A stretch of 9,994 nt of DNA from Sphingomonas sp. (GTDB lineage Bacteria > Pseudomonadota > Alphaproteobacteria > Sphingomonadales > Sphingomonadaceae), in NCBI GenBank assembly GCA_019747165.1, contig JAIERC010000086.1:1-9994 (forward strand). The letters run 5' to 3'. Made by a program: the position numbers and the translations under genes. Below are positions 1-7,117 of the stretch, one piece after another; positions within the stretch are counted from its first letter, which is position 1; each line of letters begins with the position of its first letter. The notes under the pieces were generated by a model. That model was not told the DNA's origin and ran no database searches. It saw only the letters and a program-made list of their open reading frames with translations.

Positions 1-1438
1 GGTTGCCGATAAAGCCGTGGCACACGCCGGAGACGACCGCGACCTTCTTGATCGTCTTGGCGAGCGCCATGACGGTGGCGAGCACATCGTCCGCCGTTTT
101 TGCCCCGCGCACCACTTCGAGCAGCTTCATCACATTGGCGGGCGAGAAAAAATGCATGCCCAACATATCCTGCGGCCGGCCGGTCGATGCAGCGATTTCG
201 TCGACGTTCAGATAGCTGGTGTTGGAGGCAAGGATCGCGCCCTGCTTGACGATCTTGTCGAGCTTGCCGAACAATTCCTTCTTCACGTCCATGCTCTCAT
301 ACACCGCCTCGATCACCAGATCGCAATCGGCGAGGTCGTCCAGGTTAAGCGTGGGGGTAAGCGCCCCCATTGCCAGTGCCACCTGTTCGGGCTTCAACCG
401 GCCCTTGGCGGCGGAGGCTTCGTAATTCTTGCGGATCACGCCGGTGCCGCGATCAAGCGCTTCTTGCTGCATCTCGACGATCGTCACGGGAATGCCGGCG
501 GACAGGAAGTTCATCGATATGCCACCACCCATCGTGCCGGCACCGATCACGCCGACCTTCTTGATCGGGCGAAGCGCAATCGCGGGGTCGATTCCATCGA
601 TCTTGGCGGCCTGGCGCTCAGCGAAGAACAGATGACGCTGGGCGGCGGACTGTACGCCCATCATCAGCTTCATGAATTCGGTGCGTTCAAAGGCAATACC
701 GTCGGCAAAGCTCGATCCATCGGCTGCCTTTTCGACGCAGGCGATATTGGCAGCTGGCGCATCGAAGCCACGGAAACGCTTGGCATTTTCCTTCTTAAAG
801 GCGGCAACCGCTTCAGGATCAGCCGTCGCCGCTTTTTCGCTAGCACGCGGCAAGGGGCGGGCGCTGGCGATTTCGTTGGCAAAGGCAATCGCATCGGCGA
901 CGAGCGAATTTTCTCCTGCCAGCCGATCAATCAACCCGGCCTGCATTGCTTTGGCAGCCGAGATCGGATCGCCCTTGGCGGTCATTTCCAGCGCGACCGC
1001 GACACCGGCAATGCGCGGAATCCGCTGCGTGCCGCCAGCACCGGGCAGCAGTCCCAGTTTTACTTCAGGCGTGCCGATTTTGGCCGAAGGCACAGCGATC
1101 CGGTAATGACAGCCCAGGGTCACTTCGCAGCCGCCGCCTAACGCAGTGCCGTGAATCGCTGCGATAACGGGCTTTTCCGATGCCTCGATCATGTCGATCA
1201 CGGTGGGCAGGCCGGGCTCTTGCATTGGCCTGCCAAATTCGGTGATGTCGGCACCGGCAAAGAAGGTGCGGCCATCGCAGCGGATAACCACAGCCTTGAT
1301 ACCAGCATCCGCAGCGGCTTCCTTCAAGCCGGCTTCCAGCCCCTGGCGGACCGCCGCGCCGAGCGCGTTGACCGGCGGGTTGTTCGAAATGATGACGAGG
1401 ACATCGCCATGGCGTTCGGTGGTGATGGGTGAGGTCAT
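1..1438 (-). CDS. Enoyl-CoA hydratase / 3-hydroxyacyl-CoA dehydrogenase fusion, C-terminus beyond window
   Basis: Multifunctional beta-oxidation enzyme of the FadB/FadJ/EHHADH kind. It would hydrate trans-2-enoyl-CoA and oxidise the resulting 3-hydroxyacyl-CoA with NAD+, in the cytosol. From the ATG at 1438, 479 codons are readable before the left edge cuts the gene. Residues 1 to about 190 form a crotonase domain: FAGADI (60-65) supplies the oxyanion-hole loop, and Glu105 (GGGCE) and Glu125 (GTPEVKLG) match the two catalytic glutamates of FadB. Residues from about 292 form the dehydrogenase NAD domain, with GVIGAGTMGGG (296-306), SNTS (405-408) and the catalytic-type His429 in GMHFFSP. The readable part ends in GFIGN, just where the C-terminal dehydrogenase domain should begin, so roughly 200 residues are missing (family usually near 680-720). 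An AGGAG at 1445-1449 lies 6 nt before the start. The serine hydrolase gene is upstream on the same strand. No thiolase is visible. Certain at the family level; chain-length preference is unknown. Confidence 0.95.
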   Translation of the reverse strand, partial: MTSPITTERHGDVLVIISNNPPVNALGAAVRQGLEAGLKEAAADAGIKAVVIRCDGRTFFAGADITEFGRPMQEPGLPTVIDMIEASEKPVIAAIHGTALGGGCEVTLGCHYRIAVPSAKIGTPEVKLGLLPGAGGTQRIPRIAGVAVALEMTAKGDPISAAKAMQAGLIDRLAGENSLVADAIAFANEIASARPLPRASEKAATADPEAVAAFKKENAKRFRGFDAPAANIACVEKAADGSSFADGIAFERTEFMKLMMGVQSAAQRHLFFAERQAAKIDGIDPAIALRPIKKVGVIGAGTMGGGISMNFLSAGIPVTIVEMQQEALDRGTGVIRKNYEASAAKGRLKPEQVALAMGALTPTLNLDDLADCDLVIEAVYESMDVKKELFGKLDKIVKQGAILASNTSYLNVDEIAASTGRPQDMLGMHFFSPANVMKLLEVVRGAKTADDVLATVMALAKTIKKVAVVSGVCHGFIGN

Positions 1439-1478
1439 GTTGCTCTCCTGAAATCCAAAATAAGAACCAGATCGTCAT

Positions 1479-1494
1479 CCCCGCGAAAGCGGGG
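1479..1494. repeat. REP-like hairpin, copy 1
   Basis: Perfect 6-bp stem CCCCGC / GCGGGG closed by a GAAA tetraloop, preceded by CGTCAT. I recall this word as a common dispersed extragenic palindrome in alphaproteobacteria. It lies between two co-directional minus-strand genes. It could also stall or end transcription from the hydrolase gene, but no T-tract follows in either direction. Confidence 0.7.
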
Positions 1495-1504
1495 TTCTCA
1501 AGCG

Positions 1505-1523
1505 GGTCGCGCTCCGCGCGGCC
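1505..1523. repeat. GC-rich hairpin between the two REP-like copies
   Basis: GGTCGCGC and GCGCGGCC can pair as an 8-bp stem with one G-T wobble around a TCC loop. It sits midway between the two REP-like hairpins and looks like the middle arm of a composite extragenic element. Confidence 0.5.
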
Positions 1524-1532
1524 ACCGGGAGA

Positions 1533-1550
1533 CCCCAGCTTTCGCTGGGG
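1533..1550. repeat. REP-like hairpin, inverted copy 2
   Basis: Perfect 7-bp stem CCCCAGC / GCTGGGG around TTTC on the plus strand. Read on the minus strand the loop is GAAA and the flank is TCTCC, so it is an inverted, slightly diverged copy of the hairpin at 1479-1494 (flank TTCTC). The opposed pair resembles the paired REP units of BIME-type elements. It is also the first strong hairpin met by transcription leaving the hydrolase gene (stop at 1572), so partial termination is possible, though no T-tract follows. Confidence 0.65.
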
Positions 1551-1571
1551 GGCGGATGGGGGGTAAGGGGG

Positions 1572-2804
1572 TCATGTCAGGGCCGAATAAATGAGCGTCT
1601 TCAATTCACGCCGAATGGGGTAGGCGCTTGATGGCCGCAACTGGGTCATGAACACCATGCTGATGCGTTCCACGGGATCGATGAAGAAGGCGGTCGAGAA
1701 CATTCCACCCCAATAATATTCCCCTTCCGATCCCGGAATCATCGATCGGGCGACATCGATATTGATCGCAAACCCCAGGCCAAAACCCGTCCCGGCATTG
1801 GCGGCCTCGCTGAACAGCGATTTCGACATGCTGGCGAGATCACTGCCACCGGACAAGTGGTTGCGCGTCATCAGATCGAACGTCTTGCGTCCGACGATCC
1901 GCGCCCCGTCCAGCGTGCCGCCATTCAGGCACATCGTGCAGAAGCGGTGATAATCGAGCGCGGTCGAGACGAGCCCGCCGCCGCCAGACAGAAATTTCGG
2001 CTTGCGGCTCCAGGCGCTCGCCGCACCGCGATCGAACAGCACCGGCTTGCCGCCGGGCACATAATCATAGCAATCGGTCAGCCGATGAACCTTGTCCTCT
2101 GGCACATTAAAGAAGGTGTCCTGCATGCCGAGCGGTTCGAAAATGCGCGTGCGGTAAAATTCGTCGAGCGGCATCCCCGAAACCCGCTGGATCACCGCCC
2201 CTAATACATCGGTCGCCACCGAATAATTCCATGCCTCGCCCGGCGAAAATTCCAGCGGGATCTTGCCCAGCGCGGCAACAAAGCCGTCGAGATCGAGGTT
2301 GCCGTGCCAATTCTCCAGCTTGCCCGCGCGGTACGCCGCATCAATGTTGGACCGGTTCTGAAAGCCATAGGTCAGCCCCGACGTGTGCCGCAGCAGATCG
2401 ACCATTCGCATCGGTTCGGCTGTCGGCTTGGTAAGGAACGGCACGCCCGCACCGCCGCCATTATAGACGCCCAGCCCCTTGAATTCGGGCAGCACGTGGT
2501 GGACCGGCGTATCGACGGCGACTTTGCCTTCTTCGACCAGCATCATGAAGGCGATCGAGGTAATCGGCTTGGTCATGCTGGCGATGCGGAACAGCGATGT
2601 TTCATCAATCGCAGCGCCACCCCCATTTTCCTTGGCGCGCGCACTGCCCTGGCTGGAAAAATGAACAATTTTGCCGTCGCGCGCGATCAGAATCTGGGCA
2701 TTCGGCAGCTTGCCCGGCGCAACGTAACGATCGTGCAGCAGCGTATCGATCCGGGCGAGGCGCGCGGAATCAAAGCCATGTTCTTCCGGCTTGGCGATGT
2801 TCAT
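1572..2804 (-). CDS. Serine hydrolase, beta-lactamase / family VIII esterase type
   Basis: A 410-residue protein of the penicillin-binding-protein/beta-lactamase fold, most like family VIII carboxylesterases such as EstB. These form an acyl-serine intermediate and hydrolyse esters or occasionally lactams. Visible motifs: Ser76-x-x-Lys79 (SMTK, nucleophile and base), HTSGLTYG (140-147), Tyr194 in NYSV where class C enzymes have YxN, and WGG (365-367), which stands where beta-lactamases carry KTG. Ser76 follows LFRIA, usual for the family. No signal peptide is apparent (the N-terminus is MNIAKPEEHG), so it is probably cytosolic. I chose the ATG at 2804: GGAG lies upstream and the family's N-terminal helix starts here. 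The open frame continues 92 codons further up, but that stretch overlaps the divergent synthetase gene. It lies upstream of, and in the same direction as, the hydratase/dehydrogenase gene. An ester-cleaving role feeding beta-oxidation is inference; the true substrate is unknown. Confidence 0.9.
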   Translation of the reverse strand: MNIAKPEEHGFDSARLARIDTLLHDRYVAPGKLPNAQILIARDGKIVHFSSQGSARAKENGGGAAIDETSLFRIASMTKPITSIAFMMLVEEGKVAVDTPVHHVLPEFKGLGVYNGGGAGVPFLTKPTAEPMRMVDLLRHTSGLTYGFQNRSNIDAAYRAGKLENWHGNLDLDGFVAALGKIPLEFSPGEAWNYSVATDVLGAVIQRVSGMPLDEFYRTRIFEPLGMQDTFFNVPEDKVHRLTDCYDYVPGGKPVLFDRGAASAWSRKPKFLSGGGGLVSTALDYHRFCTMCLNGGTLDGARIVGRKTFDLMTRNHLSGGSDLASMSKSLFSEAANAGTGFGLGFAINIDVARSMIPGSEGEYYWGGMFSTAFFIDPVERISMVFMTQLRPSSAYPIRRELKTLIYSALT

Positions 2805-2849
2805 GCCTGCTCCATACCCCTGCTTCGAAACGGTCGCCACCCTATTGCC

Positions 2850-2878
2850 TTGAGCGGCGTACGAATCAACAGTAACGT
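2850..2878 (+). promoter_or_regulatory. Possible promoter of the acyl-CoA synthetase gene
   Basis: TTGAGC at 2850-2855 and TAACGT at 2873-2878 are 17 bp apart, a fair sigma-70-type pair. Transcription would start near 2885, downstream of the first possible ATG codon. That favours the GTG start at 2932. The -10 box is weak, so this is a suggestion only. Confidence 0.3.
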
Positions 2879-2882
2879 TGAT
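2865..2882. promoter_or_regulatory. Inverted repeat, candidate operator between divergent genes
   Basis: ATCAAC and GTTGAT form perfect 6-bp arms around a 6-bp spacer. The site lies in the 127-bp region between the divergent hydrolase and synthetase genes and overlaps the proposed synthetase -10 box. A dimeric repressor of fatty-acid genes (TetR or GntR type) could bind here, but no regulator gene is visible in the window. Confidence 0.4.
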
Positions 2883-2919
2883 GAAAATGGCAGATAAGCC
2901 AAACCCGAAATTCAAGAGT

Positions 2920-2926
2920 GGGAGAG
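2920..2926 (+). promoter_or_regulatory. Ribosome binding site that decides the synthetase start
   Basis: GGGAGAG lies 5 nt before the in-frame GTG at 2932. Neither of the upstream ATG codons at 2881 and 2887 has a purine-rich ribosome site in front of it, so this site argues for the GTG start. Confidence 0.55.
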
Positions 2927-2931
2927 AGACT

Positions 2932-4695
<1,764 letters not shown>

Positions 4696-4775
4696 GGGGG
4701 CGACTCACGACGTTTCACTTTAATGGTAAATACTCAATGTTCTCTAAAATGGCTGATTTAGCGTCCAACTACAAA

Positions 4776-4795
4776 TAAAAAAAGGCAGTTTTACC
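4776..4795 (-). terminator. Possible weak terminator after the RES toxin gene
   Basis: On the minus strand a short stem (GGTA pairing with TGCC, one wobble) around AAAC is followed at once by seven T residues. It begins 12 bases past the toxin stop. The stem is only 4 bp, so this is weak; the T-tract is its best part. The 112-bp stretch at 4696-4807, between convergent genes, holds no other feature I can support and is strikingly A/T-rich. Confidence 0.3.
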
Positions 4796-4807
4796 GATTG
4801 TCAAGAT

Positions 4808-5353
4808 TTACGAATTTTCTTTACGCCAAAGTTTCCAATCAATTTGTTCGCTAGAAACTATCTGAATTTCTTCAAGATTTAGCGAATCGAGAAAGAGAAC
4901 TATATTTTGGCAATCCCAACGTGCCGAGGGCACAATCATACCATCAAACCCGAGAAAGCTTGCCGCTGCTCCGATTTCTTGAGTGCGATTATATAGCAAC
5001 TCGTGATATCGAGCATCATCGACGCCTAATTGCCTAAGTTGTTCCATATCGGCGAGAACTAGTGTGCGGTGCGCTCCAATAGTGAGTTTGAATACATCGT
5101 GGCGCATCCGCGAGGGGAATACCGATTGGCCCCTGCTTAAGTGAAAGTTCATTTCAGCGATCGCGCCGTCCCTGCTGGCCGCGCCGTACAGGACCGACAT
5201 GTTGGCTGTGTTCCACCGACCCGATCCGCGCGAGCCATCCAACACGGCTCGTCCCCGTCTTACGACTCTCCACATGATACCCTGAAACGGCACGGCTTCC
5301 ATCGCTCCGACAAGGTCGAGCAGCCTGTCATCGAGCGCGCGCCGACGATCCAC
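4808..5353 (-). CDS. RES-domain toxin of an Xre-RES toxin-antitoxin system
   Basis: A 181-residue RES-family protein. Characterised RES toxins (MbcT, and P. putida Res) degrade NAD+ and arrest growth unless held by the cognate antitoxin. The N-terminal signature is clear: WRVV (28-31), then GSRGSGRWN (40-48), VLYG (54-57) and AIAEMNFH (64-71). These carry the conserved Arg (29 and/or 46), Tyr56 and Glu67. FDGMIVPSAR (136-145) carries the conserved Ser143, followed by QNIVLF. All residues that give the family its name are therefore present and the toxin looks intact. The start is GTG, touching the antitoxin stop (TAA then GTG, same frame), so no longer start is possible and translation is probably coupled. 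The 3' half is very A/T-rich (19 G/C in 60 bases at 4801-4860) while the 5' end is GC-rich. NAD+ cleavage is inferred from family. Confidence 0.88.
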   Translation of the reverse strand: MDRRRALDDRLLDLVGAMEAVPFQGIMWRVVRRGRAVLDGSRGSGRWNTANMSVLYGAASRDGAIAEMNFHLSRGQSVFPSRMRHDVFKLTIGAHRTLVLADMEQLRQLGVDDARYHELLYNRTQEIGAAASFLGFDGMIVPSARWDCQNIVLFLDSLNLEEIQIVSSEQIDWKLWRKENS

Positions 5354-5713
5354 TTAAAGATAGACCCCGCTATCTAGCCTCTCAATCACTTCAAGAACCT
5401 CGGCCGTTCGCCCTTCAACGATGAGGTCATAAGGACGCAATCCTCTGAGTTGCGGATGTGGAGATTGAAGCCACAGCCGTACCTCGTCTGGTTCATATAA
5501 ATCTGCTAGACGAGCGGCGACCCAGCGTAGCTGCGCCATAGCAGTTTGCTTGTCGATTGTCGGATCGGCCTCGCCCCTGCTCCAACGGCTGACCGTCGGC
5601 GGCGACACGCCAAGCATATTAGCAAGGTCACGACCTTTGAGGCCGCCAATGGTTTTGAGTTCGCCAACCAGCCGGGAGACAGCTGTTTCGCGTTGAAGAT
5701 TGGCGATATTCAT
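5354..5713 (-). CDS. Xre-type antitoxin with MbcA/ParS-like toxin-binding domain
   Basis: A 119-residue antitoxin matched to the RES toxin. Residues about 26-47 form a helix-turn-helix (GRDLANMLGVSPPTVSRWSR) that would bind the operon's operator. The C-terminal half, from LADLYEPDEVRLWLQ (69-83), has the layout of the MbcA/ParS/Xre toxin-binding domain (DUF2384 group): a helix, the turn SPHPQLRGLRPYDLI (84-98), and a last helix with LEVIERL. It ends in DSGVYL; in related complexes the antitoxin C-terminus inserts into the toxin active site. Its ATG overlaps the stop of the upstream gene (ATGA at 5710-5713), and its own TAA abuts the toxin GTG, so all three proteins are likely made from one message. 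Order antitoxin then toxin is normal for this family. Autoregulation at the upstream palindrome is inferred. Confidence 0.88.
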   Translation of the reverse strand: MNIANLQRETAVSRLVGELKTIGGLKGRDLANMLGVSPPTVSRWSRGEADPTIDKQTAMAQLRWVAARLADLYEPDEVRLWLQSPHPQLRGLRPYDLIVEGRTAEVLEVIERLDSGVYL

Positions 5714-7014
5714 GATGAACTTTCTTGAAATAGATCGATTTGTCGTGCTCCGCAGCGGAACTTAGCTTCAGCAGGGAACTCGAAGGTTCCAATTCGGTCG
5801 TGCAGGCCTGACAACGCTTCGTATGCGAGTTCGAGCCTTTTCGCTGACGCGCCAATCTTTACTCTTAGATCATCTTTCATATTACGTATTCTGTCCACCC
5901 TTCCTGCAATTTTCACTCGGTCCAAAAGATAGTTTTCTAAGAATTGTTCGGCACGAAGCGATTCTGGCACCTCAGATAAACTTTTAACGAGTTTGCCGAC
6001 CTGAATGGCTTGATGAGCTTCCGGACTTCGCAGCATCTTGTCTATATCGCCACGGCAAGTGGGGTCAGAGCACCCAAAAAGTTGCCGCGAAGTCCGGGTG
6101 TCGTCAAAAAACTGGCGCATCTCAGAAGTGGAAAGAGAGCGATTTAGGCCAGATATGAAAATCCGCTTCGATCCATTCCCGCCACCTCCTGCCGAAGGTT
6201 TCAACCAATTCGAGGCGTCAAATCGCTGTCTACCTTCTAGCCCGCTCGCAAAACCACTGACGCCACCCATGGCCGTAACAGCAAGCGAGGCAATTCCTCC
6301 AACACAGTCGGCAATGAGTGGGATGCCCAAGCTATGGAAGTCTGCAGCCCCTTCCACGAATCTTGAAATACCTACACCAGTTGATCCTGCGCCGAAGCTC
6401 GCTATCCGAAGCCAGATGCGATCGATCGGCAAATTGCGAAGTTCGCCAACAAGCGATTTTCGGAAGTGCGGATCTCGAAATTGAGCGTACGATGCGATTA
6501 CAGGATAATCGATGGGAATATGGCCGCCGCCAGATTGATCGAGAGCCTTTCGCAAGGCCTCACATGACTTCAAATCAATGGGTAGCCATCTCTGATTGTC
6601 TTTTCCCAAAAAATGCGATGGCGCAAGAATGGCTGTCACTTCGCTCTTCACAGCGTATCGAGCGATTGGTTCAATCACGCTGCGGTTAGTTCCCGGCGTA
6701 AAATCTGCTTCTTCAAGAGCACGGCCTTTAACGGCCCAAGGTGCAGATTTCGCAGAACCGGAGAAGAGTCCCGACCCGCTCAGTTCGGCGCAATTAGTGT
6801 CGAGAACAATCTCAGACCGTCTGTCCTTCAGTGACCTAATCAAACTTTTGTGTCTGCGAGTGCCTTCTGTAACTGCATCAAGCACAAATCTCTGACTCGT
6901 TAACCTATTTGCGCTCAAAAGCTGTTCGCAAAGCCCATGTTTGCGGAAGCCCACGCGGACCGCGTGTGCAATTTCCTTGGGTTTGCCGTGAAGGTAGACA
7001 ACATTGTCGGTCAT
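5710..7014 (-). CDS. Unknown TIM-barrel-like protein, first gene of the toxin-antitoxin operon
   Basis: A 434-residue protein I cannot assign to a named family. No signal peptide or membrane segment is visible. Residues about 65-295 alternate short beta strands and helices in a way that suggests a TIM barrel, with polar residues at strand ends: EIVLDTNCAELSGSGLFSG (68-86), TAILAPSHFLG (127-137), HIPIDYPVIASY (165-176), DRIWLRIASFGAGSTG (198-213), IPLIADCVGGIASL (231-244), VSGFASGLEGRQRFD (252-266) and RIFISGLN (284-291). Residues 296-434 look mainly helical. A C-x4-C at 315-320 with His334 could bind metal; it recalls, but does not match, the zinc site of tRNA-guanine transglycosylases. The ATG at 7014 has GGGAG 10 nt upstream and follows the palindromic promoter. 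The 4-bp overlap with the antitoxin implies coupled translation and a joint role. Nuclease, transglycosylase or nucleotide-processing activity would be guesses. Confidence 0.85.
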   Translation of the reverse strand: MTDNVVYLHGKPKEIAHAVRVGFRKHGLCEQLLSANRLTSQRFVLDAVTEGTRRHKSLIRSLKDRRSEIVLDTNCAELSGSGLFSGSAKSAPWAVKGRALEEADFTPGTNRSVIEPIARYAVKSEVTAILAPSHFLGKDNQRWLPIDLKSCEALRKALDQSGGGHIPIDYPVIASYAQFRDPHFRKSLVGELRNLPIDRIWLRIASFGAGSTGVGISRFVEGAADFHSLGIPLIADCVGGIASLAVTAMGGVSGFASGLEGRQRFDASNWLKPSAGGGGNGSKRIFISGLNRSLSTSEMRQFFDDTRTSRQLFGCSDPTCRGDIDKMLRSPEAHQAIQVGKLVKSLSEVPESLRAEQFLENYLLDRVKIAGRVDRIRNMKDDLRVKIGASAKRLELAYEALSGLHDRIGTFEFPAEAKFRCGARQIDLFQESSS

Positions 7015-7036
7015 CGCGATCTAACTCCCGACCGAA

Positions 7037-7065
7037 GACTTACAAAAACGTTTCATAATTGTCAA
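7037..7065 (-). promoter_or_regulatory. Promoter of the three-gene toxin-antitoxin operon
   Basis: On the minus strand there is a perfect TTGACA -35 box (7065-7060), then a 17-bp spacer and TAAGTC (7042-7037) as a poor -10 box. Initiation near 7030 would leave a very short leader before the ATG at 7014, with the GGGAG ribosome site (7029-7025) right at its start. The -35 box lies at the centre of the palindrome, so repressor binding would block polymerase. Confidence 0.5.
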
Positions 7066-7085
7066 TTGTGAAACGCATATGAAAC
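7049..7085. promoter_or_regulatory. Palindromic operator with extra half-site
   Basis: Positions 7049-7075 form a 27-bp palindrome centred on 7062, with 12 of 13 base pairs matched; the outer arms are CGTTTCA and TGAAACG. A third half-site, TGAAAC at 7080-7085, repeats 7069-7074 exactly 11 bp away, about one helical turn. It covers the promoter -35 box. The Xre protein encoded downstream is the obvious candidate ligand, which fits the usual autorepression of Xre-RES operons. Confidence 0.65.
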
Positions 7086-7117
7086 TAAGTTGACGGGGTC
7101 TTGCTACCCGAGAGACG

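Noticed and set aside
17..1141. Long plus-strand open frame of 374 codons
   Set aside because: It lies opposite the hydratase/dehydrogenase gene, whose motifs are intact. The translation is rich in His, Arg and Gly with no recognisable domain, as expected for the antisense of GC-rich coding DNA.
4710..4717. ACGTTTCA also occurs at 7048-7055, near the other side of the island; possible attachment repeats
   Set aside because: Eight bases is too short to support flanking att sites, the second copy is part of the operator palindrome, and no integrase or transposase is present.
7094..7109. GGGT...ACCC stem downstream of the glpK stop as a terminator
   Set aside because: Only about 4 bp of stem with no T-tract on the minus strand.
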